Shown: piece after piece, positions 33,349-41,895 of the stretch | Position numbering within the stretch: the stretch's first letter is position 1 | Layout of the letters: the number at the start of each line of letters is the position of its first letter | From: Desulfovibrio sp. | GTDB lineage: Bacteria > Desulfobacterota > Desulfovibrionia > Desulfovibrionales > Desulfovibrionaceae | DNA length: 49,308 bases | Direction of reading: 5' to 3' | Assembly: GCA_017528345.1 (NCBI GenBank) | Contig: JAFXOX010000036.1 | Span: 1-49,308 of the forward strand | Made by a program: the position numbers and the translations under genes | Notes under the pieces: model-generated | Database searches by the model: none | What the model was told of the DNA's origin: nothing | The model's input: only the letters and a program-made list of their open reading frames with translations

Positions 33349-33822
33349 CTATCGCCTGCGGAGCCAAAGGCGAAAGGGAATAACGCGTGCATGTTTGAGG
33401 CAGTGAAGACGCCAGAGGCTGCCTGCGCTGAGCAGAGCGCCGGAAAAGCTCGCGCAGAGCGCGAGGGCGCATCTGAGCAGGGCAGGAAGGGGCCCTTGCG
33501 GCTCATTGCGGAAAAAGTAAGCTACGCCCAGGGCAAAAAGGGCAAGACCTGCACACGCAGAATACTTCTGAATCCTGCAGAAAGTTTCGGCATCCTTGGA
33601 GGTGATGATACCCCAGTGTTTTGCGAGCTCAGCAAAGGAAACGGTGTCTGGGATACTTTTTTCCTGGCGCTTTGAGGAAGGCAGTTGCATCTGCGTTACG
33701 GCTTTGCCCAGGGGGCGAATGCTCCAGAGAAAGAGGTTCTGCCCCTGAGTAAGACCACTTATGCTGCCAAGTCCCTGGAGAAATCGCGAGAGGGTTCGTG
33801 GCTTGGAATGGATGCTTGGCAT
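33349..33822 (-). CDS. small membrane protein, TraX-like position in T4BSS operon
   Basis: 157 residues. An N-terminal hydrophilic part (about 1-85) is followed by two hydrophobic helices (CAGLALFALGVAYFF and LLRCALALCASFSGALLSAGSL) and a strongly basic end (FRLWLRRR). It starts 9 nt after the stop of the exported protein gene (translational coupling) and precedes traY. In IncI plasmids a small membrane protein, TraX, sits between TraW and TraY; the identity is based on position and topology rather than on a clear motif match. Confidence 0.5.
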   Translation of the reverse strand: MPSIHSKPRTLSRFLQGLGSISGLTQGQNLFLWSIRPLGKAVTQMQLPSSKRQEKSIPDTVSFAELAKHWGIITSKDAETFCRIQKYSACAGLALFALGVAYFFRNEPQGPLPALLRCALALCASFSGALLSAGSLWRLHCLKHARVIPFRLWLRRR

Positions 33823-33831
33823 GGCATCAGC

Positions 33832-35118
33832 TCACTTGTTTTCCTGCTTGGTTGGGTCATGGCCCGGGGGAAAGACGTAGTTGATCATGCGGGTATTATC
33901 GTGGCGCTCCATCATGATGGCTGTGAGCTGGGCCAGATTATAGGCATTGACCATATTGATTCTGAGATTCTGGGTATCTATGTAGCCGCGCCAGGCAGTC
34001 ATCTTGATGAGCTCGCGCAGGAGGCCCTGTTCGGTCAGAGCCCCGTGATCGATTTTCTGATACCAGTCGGCACTGGCGATACGGCTGGTTTCAAATTCAT
34101 GGCTGATGGCCCTGAGGATGGAGATGGCGCCGGAGGTATCATTGGTTGCGCCCTCAGGATAGTCCTCAGCACTCAGGTTTTGCTCTTGGACCTCGGCATT
34201 GAGCTCAGCCTGCATCTGACTGAAGGCCTGGCCGTTAATGACCGCGTTTTGCAAGTCAAAGGCGATCTGCAGACCTTCCTGGATGCCGGCAATTCTGCCC
34301 ATTTTGATGCCCTGAAGCTCAAGCGCCCGTCGACCGCTGAGGCTTTGGGCATTACGGATTGTGGGCATGGGTTCGGAATTGACAGCGGAGATAACCGCTT
34401 GAAAGACTTTGGCGCCATCTGTAGAGATGACTCCTGAAAAGGGAAACATGCTGCTTGCCGAGGGCACTTTTTCTTCGTCAGGATGGCCATCAGTCATCTC
34501 CTGGCTCATGATTTCCAGGAGTACACGGGCAACACTGGCTTCGGCTGTGACCTCGTTGACCTGCGTCCCTTCTCCCTGTCCGGTGCGCTTGGCTTTGAGC
34601 TCCCGGGCATATTGGCGCATGCTTTGTCTGGCATCGTGCATGGCCTGGGCCGTCAGTTTGTCAGAACAGTTGAAGGGGGTTGTGCCAAACAGACGGTCAC
34701 GCACATCGGCAAAGCTCGCCTGCTGGGTCAGGGCATTTTTTTGCAGATCTTTGAGTACAAGCTCAAGAGCTGCAAAGTATTTGCCGATGCCTTTGAGCAG
34801 CGCTTCGCTATCGAGGGATTTTTTGCCCAGTTCCTGTAGCAACAAGGCAAGAACACTGGTCTCCTGATTGAAGCCATGACTGATGAGCGTGCCAAGCTGG
34901 CTAATCTGATAGGAAGAGGGAAGAGGTCCCCCATAGCCGTCACTCAGGACAACACCGCTTTCAGAAACTGTCATGCTCTGTCCAAGATCAATGGCATAAG
35001 CTGGGGGCAATGTGAGCAGAAACAAACAGATGCCTGCAAGGAAAGCGCGACCTATCGTTACAGGTGGTAGCGTGACCGAAGCAATGTGGGAGGGAAGAGT
35101 AGGGCGCAAGACTGGCAT
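33832..35118 (-). CDS. exported protein, TraW-like, of the T4BSS operon
   Basis: 428 residues from ATG 35118 (AAGGAG 6 nt upstream; the longer frame to 35265 is not needed). A signal sequence lies after a basic N-terminal extension: RAFLAGICLFLLTLPPAYA before IDLG. The mature part is Gln/Ala/Ser-rich and mostly helical, with likely coiled-coil runs (QMQAELNAEVQEQNLS), and no enzymatic motif. Its place directly before the TraX-like and TraY genes fits TraW of IncI-type systems. It would act in the periplasm or at the envelope. It is the first gene of the block and has a palindromic AT-rich site upstream. Confidence 0.6.
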   Translation of the reverse strand: MPVLRPTLPSHIASVTLPPVTIGRAFLAGICLFLLTLPPAYAIDLGQSMTVSESGVVLSDGYGGPLPSSYQISQLGTLISHGFNQETSVLALLLQELGKKSLDSEALLKGIGKYFAALELVLKDLQKNALTQQASFADVRDRLFGTTPFNCSDKLTAQAMHDARQSMRQYARELKAKRTGQGEGTQVNEVTAEASVARVLLEIMSQEMTDGHPDEEKVPSASSMFPFSGVISTDGAKVFQAVISAVNSEPMPTIRNAQSLSGRRALELQGIKMGRIAGIQEGLQIAFDLQNAVINGQAFSQMQAELNAEVQEQNLSAEDYPEGATNDTSGAISILRAISHEFETSRIASADWYQKIDHGALTEQGLLRELIKMTAWRGYIDTQNLRINMVNAYNLAQLTAIMMERHDNTRMINYVFPPGHDPTKQENK

Positions 35119-35146
35119 AGTAATCTCCTTGAAAGCAAAGAGTAAA

Positions 35147-35170
35147 TTTTGATATATCAAATTTATTACA
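35147..35170 (-). promoter_or_regulatory. palindromic operator-like site upstream of the T4BSS block
   Basis: TTTGATATATCAAA (35148-35161) is a perfect 14-bp palindrome, within a 24-bp block shared with the traY upstream region (33276-33300). It sits 30-52 bp before the traW-like start. Perfect symmetry suggests binding of a dimeric regulator. Confidence 0.55.
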
Positions 35171-35561
35171 ACGTAGTCAAATCGCATCCTTCTGTCAAGA
35201 CATGTTTGGCTTCGCTGAGGAAAACTGGGATTTTGGGCTGCAGCAGGGCCTGGCACATTGGCCACAAAGGAGAAGTCGACGATTGTTTTCGTAGCTTCTG
35301 TTTTGAAGAAGGCTGTGATGTGTACCCCTGATCACGTTTTTCGCTTCTCATCGAAGACGGTGCATGTGACACGCACGTCGTTACGGCGCTTGCGTGTACG
35401 TCTGCAGAAGGCTTAGGACAAATTCCGGTTCACAGAGGTGGGGGCTTTTCTCCGTTCCAGCTCGACTCTATACTCGTCGAAGGGAAGCCATTTCACAGAG
35501 CAGGCTGAGCTCCTCGCAGAACTCTTTTCCGCTTTGACGAGCATATCCAGGAAACAGAACG

Positions 35562-36413
35562 ATGAAGAACGATATTACTGTAGCAATATTTGGCGACTGT
35601 GGAACACATGAAATATGTAAGGAATTTGAACATGTTAGCGCAGTTGGTCTTTTAAGTTGGTTGTCATTGGCTTCGAGGAGAGCTGATTTTACCAACTCAA
35701 CGAGTATAATGGATAAGACAACATATACGGACTATGTAAAAAGAGTGTTGATTCAAGATATAAATAAAACGGCACTGGATTACTTATTTAAGAAAAAAGC
35801 AGACTATCTCATTGTTGACCTCAATGATAACAGAATGTCAGTAGTGAGAATGATTAATGAAGATATTTATCTGACAAAGTATGGCTATAACAAAGAATAT
35901 CTGCCAATACTCCATCAAGTCCTTAGACAAGTATACTCTGATCAAGATGTGTCTACTTGTTACGAAATTATAGATCCAGTACGTATAGATATATCATATT
36001 TTTCAAAGGCTATAAAAAATATTTGCAAGAAAATTAAAGGCATGTATAACGATGATGAAATAATATTGCACATGCACTTTACGGTAAGATCGTATCTAAA
36101 AAATGGAAAGGTCGAACAATTTGAATCATCAAAAACCGTATTGAGTCCGCAGGTCATAGGCTTAATGGAGAAATGTTACGACATTTTTCTGCAAAATATA
36201 CCTAACTGTCATGTTATCAAGATGCCAAATAATGTCGTCGCAGATAGCAGTCATCCATTAGGTCTCTTTCCTTTTCACTATCACAAATCGTATTACGAGT
36301 ATGGAAACAAAGCTATTCAGATTATTTCGAAAAAATTGCCAAGAGAAGAAGAGATACTTCGCTTACACAAGTTAAGGTGTGAGTATACAAATATTGCGTT
36401 ATACACTAATTGA
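35562..36413 (+). CDS. DUF6270-like protein, probably surface polysaccharide related
   Basis: 283 residues, ATG 35562. The N-terminal strand VAIFGDCGTHEICKEFE followed by LLSWLSLASRR, and the later DYLIVDLNDNRMSVVRM and DSSHPLGLFPFHYHKSYYEYGNKAIQII, fit the SGNH-like DUF6270 pattern seen in capsule or glycan loci. No signal peptide. The gene is AT-rich, far below the neighbouring T4BSS genes, and lies beside a repeat module, suggesting acquisition by transfer. The 440 bp before it (35119-35561) contain only the operator-like site and no other gene. Its own family call is moderate; no function is proven for the domain. Confidence 0.5.
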   Translation: MKNDITVAIFGDCGTHEICKEFEHVSAVGLLSWLSLASRRADFTNSTSIMDKTTYTDYVKRVLIQDINKTALDYLFKKKADYLIVDLNDNRMSVVRMINEDIYLTKYGYNKEYLPILHQVLRQVYSDQDVSTCYEIIDPVRIDISYFSKAIKNICKKIKGMYNDDEIILHMHFTVRSYLKNGKVEQFESSKTVLSPQVIGLMEKCYDIFLQNIPNCHVIKMPNNVVADSSHPLGLFPFHYHKSYYEYGNKAIQIISKKLPREEEILRLHKLRCEYTNIALYTN

Positions 36414-36901
36414 TAAGTTTACGGAATCAGGTGGACGATGATCTTTTACATGTCAATATCGATATAACGTGTCAGGGTAATACCTCGACTTTCGACGGTC
36501 TTTGACGCCTGGAAATCCCCGGATATAGCCGGCATTTTGGGATCGGATCGACCAAAGTAGTGAAAAAAAATGAGCCGAACGCTTGCTTGCCCCCCTGCTG
36601 TCGATCTGTGCTCACCACAAAGTGTACCACTTTTGGCAAAACGCTCACTCGAAAGTGAGCCACTTTTGTTACTATCTCCGTGCGAAGAAACCTACCGGAA
36701 AACGCTCTTCATGACCATTTCACAACTCCTCAGGCGTCTGGGGCTTCCTCATGTATGGTTCCCCTTCAAGGCAGGAGTCTCAACGACTCTTGGGTCTTTT
36801 GCTGCACCTTGTGCTCAGGTGGCTGCAAACAGCAACCAGCAGCTAAGTTAGAAGGCAATGTACCCCCGTTGACAATAAGCAGGCATATGCTAAAAAAGAA
36901 A

Positions 36902-37005
36902 GGGCGGTAGTTCCAGCTACCGCCCAGATGGGACTATTTCCCTCTTTTAAGGTTTTTGCCCAGAAAGAGCAGCATCCGAGTCGGCTCTCTCTGGGCTTTC
37001 TTTAT
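36902..37005 (+). ncRNA. candidate antisense/small RNA, copy C
   Basis: -35 TTGACA (36869-36874), 16 bp, -10 TAAAAA (36891-36896). The RNA starts near 36902 with hairpin GGGCGGTAG/CTACCGCCC (36902-36910 with 36917-36925). Then comes a C/U-rich linker (TTTCCCTCTTTT). It ends with hairpin GCCCAGAAAGAG/CTCTCTCTGGGC (36958-36969 with 36985-36996) and TTTCTTTAT. The end abuts the stop of the peptide on the minus strand, as in copies A and B. Confidence 0.7.
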
Positions 37006-37085
37006 AGACCTAAGAGGTTACAAATAATAGCCGTAATCACACCGGCTGCTACTTGAGCAGCTATGGATACGAGAGTCTGCTGCAT
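37002..37085 (-). CDS. 27-aa hydrophobic peptide, candidate type I toxin (copy C)
   Basis: ATG 37085, stop TAA 37004-37002. The peptide differs from copy B only by two conservative changes (T to A at residue 9, V to A at 13) and keeps MQQTLVSI, the AGVITAIICNLLGL core and no charge. Shine-Dalgarno AAAGGAGGGT lies 7 nt before the start, faced by its complement CCTCCCTC. Promoter-like TTGTTT/TAAAAA with 17 bp (37152-37147 and 37129-37124) precedes. Preservation of the frame and start in B and C, against decay in A, argues that the peptide is made and matters. Confidence 0.6.
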   Translation of the reverse strand: MQQTLVSIAAQVAAGVITAIICNLLGL

Positions 37086-37210
37086 GGGCAGCACCCTCCT
37101 TTGAGGGAGGATAGCCCAGAGCGTTTTTATCAGTAGCGAGGGCAGAAAACAACACGGTCACAGCATTTATTTCTGTGCATCATCCTGCCTGCCAAAAGTG
37201 TTTTCTAAAA

Positions 37211-37245
37211 AATGGCAACCCAACCCAGGGTTGCCATTTCTTACT
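37211..37245. terminator. intrinsic terminator, GGCAACCC type (module C)
   Basis: AATGGCAACCC (37211-37221) pairs with GGGTTGCCATT (37228-37238), followed by T-rich sequence. It is the counterpart of 1815-1851; the stem ends changed together (GGG/CCC there, ATGG/CCAT here), keeping pairing. Confidence 0.7.
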
Positions 37246-37682
37246 TTTTTGCTTCCTCACTGCTCACTGCAAGCACTTTGCCAGCTCTGCTTTTTTGTAT
37301 GCCAAATTACAGGCCAACTGCTCTTGCAGATGTACTTACGCTTCAGAGCCCTGCTTGTGTTCGCATAAGTGCTCCATTGAAGCTGGCAAACCAATTGCCT
37401 TGTGTTGCTTATCCAGCAAGTTCGCTGCTGCAGCACCACTATTTCACACGGCATCGTAGGTTCCTGCCAATGTCGCAAATTTCCTAGGAATCCAGTAGGA
37501 AATTGGTCTACATTCTTGCAAGTGCATTTATTTTTGCGCAAACTTTATTAGTTTTATAATAAAATAAAGGTGGTATGCTTTGTCTGTATGGGTGAATTCT
37601 ACAAATATTTAATGCAGATGTAAAACCTAAAAATTTTGCAAATAAAAACAACTCTTGCTTCACATCAATGTTTTGTTATATA

Positions 37683-38411
37683 GTGCGAAACGCTAACTTC
37701 AAATGGATGCAGGTGAAAGTCCTGTAGTAGGTAAGGTCTAGCAAACCGCCTCGAATCTCTAGTATGGGTAGTACATCGTGAGGTGTAAGACTAAGCGTTA
37801 CATGAGAAGAGCGCGAGCTTTGTATTGAGCCTCGAGAAATATGCCAACCGATATGCCGATGTGCTTGTATTCACAGCAGGCAACACAGGGCGTGTGCGTT
37901 ATGCAAGTGCAGTCCTGAGCGGCGGGGTCTGAGACCAGAGCGAGCGAAGAAATCCATTTGAGGGACGTTTGAGGACTGCTCATTGCCATAAGTACAGAAG
38001 TTGCCTATGGACGGGATGTTAGCCCCCAGAAGGGGCGTACAGCATCTATGTACGGTGAGCAGTAGTCAGACTCACTCATAGTAGTGATGAAGCCATGAAT
38101 GACTGCAACGGCCATTGCAGAAAGAGTGTGTGGAGCGAAGGGGTGAGAACGTGTTGAGTAAGATGTCTGACTGCAAGAGCTCGTCACTCAGTGGACGATA
38201 AAGCGCTGTGTGGTAACATCTTTACGCCGCAACGCGAAGCTACACTGTATATAAGGGCAGCTACCCATCAACGAAGGTTTGACAGATACAGTGTAACGGA
38301 CGTTGCTACGTCACAATTGGCAAACATGTTAGGAGCCGGATGCGGGAATGCTGCAAGTCCGGATCTGCGGGGGGTGCGCTGGGAATTCATAATCAGCGCC
38401 TCTACCCCGAT
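37683..38411 (+). mobile_element. ORF-less group II intron
   Basis: The 5' end is GTGCG (37683-37687), the bacterial group II consensus, followed by GCAGGTGAAAGTCCTG and further domain I-type structured sequence. A domain V-like 34-mer begins GAGCCGGATGCGGG at 38333 and ends CAAGTCCGGATCT at 38366, with the catalytic AGC triad and the two-base bulge; its loop is GAAT-like rather than GAAA. Domain VI follows (38367-38408: CGCTG/CAGCG stem) with an unpaired A eight bases from the 3' end, which is CCCCGAT. At 729 nt there is no room for a reverse transcriptase and no such frame is seen, so it would need a maturase in trans. It is GC-rich in AT-rich surroundings. Splicing competence is unknown. 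Confidence 0.75.
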
Positions 38412-38764
38412 AATTTTTAGGCATCAACGTCGATAGAGCTTGTCGTGTTAAATCTACTTAGTATGAACATTTATCGGTCAACAAGATGACAGATGAATAC
38501 CAAAAATATTAGAATTTATCAATACGATAAATACAAAAAAATTCTAATTAGAGACATTTTTTAGCTGAAAATCATTAAAGTAATGCATTAAGTTTTTGAT
38601 ATACGAAATTGCTATTACTATGGTAGATTGAAGAAGTAGATTAAATTTATAAAAAAATATGCTTAAGCGGATCGAACCCGTGAAAATCAGCTCCCAGTGC
38701 GGTACTTTTCATATTTCGCCTTAGTCGAAAGTCGAGGTAATACCTATCGAATGAGCCTTTGAGT

Positions 38765-39841
38765 TCACGCTTTTCCAAGGTCTGTGCTTTCGTTGGCGTC
38801 AAAGACCAGAAAGTCTTCAAAATCAAGCCAGACAGAAGCTCCCTGGTGAAAGTGACCAAAGGTTTTTCCTGGTAAAAGCACACGAACTTGGATGTCATTG
38901 CCAGTGGCATCCTTGACGGCAACACGGCAGTCGTTGACATCACCGAGGTACTGCGTGTGTGCCAAAATCCCTGGCAGAATTCCCCCATCTGTACGTAGTC
39001 TGATATTTTCCGGTCTGATGGCTACGCGCACGCGACCCTGCTTTGTTCCCGTATAGGCAAGGTTGTGACCTTCTGAAAAGGCTATTTGCCCTTTTTCTGC
39101 CCAGGCCGGCAAAAACGTCACCTTGCCCACAAAATCCGCCACAAAAGCGTTGGCAGGTTCAAGGTAGAGGCGACTGGGGCTGTCCACCTGCTGAATGCAT
39201 CCGTCCTTCAACACAATCACGCGATCACTCATGGCCATGGCCTCGGTCTGATCGTGGGTGACATAGACCACAGTGATGCCAAAACGCTTTTGCATTTCCT
39301 TAATCTCAAAGCGCATGGATTCCCGAAGCTTTGCATCAAGATTGCTCAAGGGTTCATCGAGCAAAAGCACTTGTGGACTGCTGGCCAGGGCCCGACCCAG
39401 GGAAACTCTTTGCTGCTGGCCGCCCGAAAGCTCATGGGGCATGCGCTTCCCTAAGCCCGCAAGGCCCATGGCTGCAAGTATTTCCTGCACCCGCTCTTTT
39501 CTTTCACGGGCAGGCACATGACGGATTTTGAGTGGATAGCCGACATTGTCAGCGACATTCATGTGTGGCCAGACCGCGTAGGATTGAAAGACCATGCCGA
39601 TACCGCGTTCTTCAGGTGCAAGAAAGTCCTCTGGTCCGCTTACCGTGCGTTTTCCTATGGCAATCATGCCTGACGAAGGTTTTTCAAAGCCTGCAATCAG
39701 TCGCAAAAGGGTTGTCTTGCCACAGCCAGATGGGCCAAGCAGGGTGACAAATTCCTGATCGTGAAACTGGCAGCTAAAGTCCTGGACAACGTGTACCTCA
39801 CCGTACGATTTCCAGACATTGGTCAGCGTGATGGATGACAT
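38765..39841 (-). CDS. ABC importer ATPase, ferric-ion/polyamine type
   Basis: 358 residues. Walker A is GPSGCGKTT near residue 38, signature LSGGQQQR near 139, Walker B VLLLDEPLSNLD, switch His in VYVTHDQTEAMAMSD. A C-terminal TOBE-type domain follows (VRVAIRPENIRLRTDGG). It supplies energy for the fused permease encoded 11 nt upstream. Together with the binding protein the set resembles ferric-ion (FbpABC/AfuABC) transporters; related sets carry 2-aminoethylphosphonate or polyamines, so the substrate is not certain. Confidence 0.9.
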   Translation of the reverse strand: MSSITLTNVWKSYGEVHVVQDFSCQFHDQEFVTLLGPSGCGKTTLLRLIAGFEKPSSGMIAIGKRTVSGPEDFLAPEERGIGMVFQSYAVWPHMNVADNVGYPLKIRHVPARERKERVQEILAAMGLAGLGKRMPHELSGGQQQRVSLGRALASSPQVLLLDEPLSNLDAKLRESMRFEIKEMQKRFGITVVYVTHDQTEAMAMSDRVIVLKDGCIQQVDSPSRLYLEPANAFVADFVGKVTFLPAWAEKGQIAFSEGHNLAYTGTKQGRVRVAIRPENIRLRTDGGILPGILAHTQYLGDVNDCRVAVKDATGNDIQVRVLLPGKTFGHFHQGASVWLDFEDFLVFDANESTDLGKA

Positions 39842-39852
39842 GGCAACTCCGT

Positions 39853-41586
39853 CTATATGGAAAAACGTCCCTTGGTGAGCTTATGAAGGAGAGCGTTGAC
39901 CACAATCACCAGCAAGAGAATACCCGTGGCTATGGCTGAGGCTGTCTGTTGGCTGTGGTAGGTTTGATAGGTATAGAGTTCATAGCCGATGGTCTTGGTA
40001 TTGGCCGAGTACAAAAGTGTGGACATGGTGAGCTCATAAAAACTCGGCATAAAGATGAGAAACCAGCCTGCCACAACCGAAGGCGCAATCAGGGGCAGGG
40101 TCACATCCCAAAAACGTCTGATCCAGGAGGCCCCGGAAATTTCCGCAGCTTCTTCAAGGGATGGATGAATCTGACTCATGGCCGAAACCACCGTGCGCAT
40201 GCCCATGAGCTGATATTTGACCATATAGGCGATAATCATGATGGTCAGGGTATTGTAGATATTGATGCCAAAACGACCAGACATGGTCATGATCAGGCCA
40301 AGGGCAATGACCACACTCGGGGTGCCACTGCCAAGAGTAATCAAAAGGTCGGGGATCCTTCGTCCTCTGGCCTGTGTGCGCGTCAATAGCCACGCCATGG
40401 CACAGGCAACGATCATACCGGCTGTGGCCGCCACACTTGCGGCGATCAGACTGTTACTGGCGGTATCGGCAATGCCTTGACGCGTCACAAGGATTTTCCA
40501 GAAGCGGCCGGTGACATTGTCGAGGCCCAAAGGTTTTCCGAGGTTTTGCGTGACACTTGTCAGGGCAACTGTGACAAAGGGCAAAACCACAACCACAAGC
40601 GCAAAGATAATAACCAGAAGCGTTAGCGGCAAGCGCATGCGCCCAAGATCGACCATATTGGGTCGCGTCGATTTCCCGGAAACCGTCGTATATTGGTTGG
40701 TGTTGCCGAGAAAGGTGGAGGCAAAAAGCACAAGGTTGGCCAGAAACATCAGAGAAACAGCCAGACTTGTGGCATCGGAGAGTCCCTCAGCGGATCCGAC
40801 ATAGACATAGTCAATGATTCTGGTGGTCACGGTATCAATCTGGCCGGGAGCTCCGATGATGGAGGGAATACCGTAGCATGAGGCGGCTGAAATAAAGACC
40901 AGAAGTGCTGCCGCCACGATGGAGGGCAACATGATGGGCAAGGTGACGGTCATCACCGTCTTGAGCGGGGAAGCACCACTGATTCTCGCAGCCTCTTCAA
41001 GGGAGGGATCCATGTTTTCCATGGCCCGGGAAATGGTGATGAAAGCGTAAGGGTAATAGAAGGTGGTCAGAACCCAGACAAGACCGCCAATGCTGTAGAT
41101 ATTGAAAGGAGGCTGGGCAAGTCCCAGAACATCCATGAGCCAGAGATTGAGCGTGCCGACTCTGGGGTTGAGCAGTCTCAGCCAGGCCATGGCGCCCACA
41201 TAGGGGGGGACCATATAGGTCATCACAAAAAGCGTGCGGAAAAAGGTGCGACCGTAGAGATTGGTCCGCCCGACAAGCCAGGCCAGGGGAAAGGCGATCA
41301 GCACACCAAAGATCATGGCGAGGGAGGCTGTGATTAGGGTATTGCTTAACGCCTCCCAGTTCAACGGATAGGTATAAATACGGGTGAAGGCTTCCCAGGT
41401 GAAACCCTGCTCGCCGATAAAGGTTCGATAGATCAGGTAGAGCATGGGAAACACGGTGAAGAGCAAAAGAAAGGCGACAATGCCGGCAATGAGCAATGTC
41501 TTCAGATCAAACGGCCAGATTCGAGCTGCGCTTTCAGGTTTTGCGTGGAAGCCGTGAGAGAGTGGATGAAAAATACCGTGTGGCAT
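39853..41586 (-). CDS. ABC importer permease, fused two-domain (FbpB-like)
   Basis: 577 residues with about 12 membrane spans and two copies of the permease domain. Each has the EAA loop for docking to the ATPase: MENMDPSLEEAARISGASPLKTV in the first half and MSQIHPSLEEAAEISGASWIRRF in the second. Such fusions are usual for ferric-type importers, where one polypeptide forms the whole channel. It lies between the binding-protein gene (309 bp upstream, with a strong hairpin in the gap) and the ATPase gene. The start at ATG 41586 is plausible, giving a 30-residue cytoplasmic N terminus. Confidence 0.9.
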   Translation of the reverse strand: MPHGIFHPLSHGFHAKPESAARIWPFDLKTLLIAGIVAFLLLFTVFPMLYLIYRTFIGEQGFTWEAFTRIYTYPLNWEALSNTLITASLAMIFGVLIAFPLAWLVGRTNLYGRTFFRTLFVMTYMVPPYVGAMAWLRLLNPRVGTLNLWLMDVLGLAQPPFNIYSIGGLVWVLTTFYYPYAFITISRAMENMDPSLEEAARISGASPLKTVMTVTLPIMLPSIVAAALLVFISAASCYGIPSIIGAPGQIDTVTTRIIDYVYVGSAEGLSDATSLAVSLMFLANLVLFASTFLGNTNQYTTVSGKSTRPNMVDLGRMRLPLTLLVIIFALVVVVLPFVTVALTSVTQNLGKPLGLDNVTGRFWKILVTRQGIADTASNSLIAASVAATAGMIVACAMAWLLTRTQARGRRIPDLLITLGSGTPSVVIALGLIMTMSGRFGINIYNTLTIMIIAYMVKYQLMGMRTVVSAMSQIHPSLEEAAEISGASWIRRFWDVTLPLIAPSVVAGWFLIFMPSFYELTMSTLLYSANTKTIGYELYTYQTYHSQQTASAIATGILLLVIVVNALLHKLTKGRFSI

Positions 41587-41661
41587 ATTGCTCGTAGTCG
41601 CAAAATCGCGTTTTGACGTTTGGCAAAAGGCTCATGTTCTCACAAAAGAGATCAGAATATA

Positions 41662-41706
41662 CACAGCAAGATCACTTTCAAAACATCTGGAAGTGATCTT
41701 GCTGTG
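41662..41706 (-). other. long intercistronic hairpin between binding-protein and permease genes
   Basis: CACAGCAAGATCACTT (41662-41677) pairs perfectly with AAGTGATCTTGCTGTG (41691-41706). It lies in the 309-bp gap; no other gene is seen there. It has only weak T runs after it, so it is either a partial terminator or a stabiliser of the abundant binding-protein message. Confidence 0.65.
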
Positions 41707-41895
41707 ATTGAGATAGCCAACTTGACATACCATGGTTCACGTCAGGGGATGCTGGCTCATTGAGGTTTGCCTCTCCCGCCTCCTGGCCTAGCAAAAACTG
41801 GTTTTCTCTCTTCCCAGCTTTTGTGGGCAATGGTTGCGACGAAGACCGGGCAGGTTTTGTCAGGGACGTAACGCAGAGACAATGTCTGCGTATCG

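Larger units (their letters stand above)
36476..38744. mobile_element. 2.27-kb region bounded by 21-bp inverted repeats, containing module C and a group II intron
   Basis: 36476-36496 and 38724-38744 are inverted copies of one 21-bp sequence (core TACCTCGACTTTCGAC) with a single mismatch. Between them lie the reversed copy of repeat module A (to about 37,300), an AT-rich spacer, a 729-nt intron and another AT-rich spacer. No transposase is visible. The core of this terminal sequence also ends module A at 2528-2542. The right repeat is only 20 bp from the stop of the ABC ATPase gene. This may be a non-autonomous transposable element later invaded by the intron. Confidence 0.5.
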
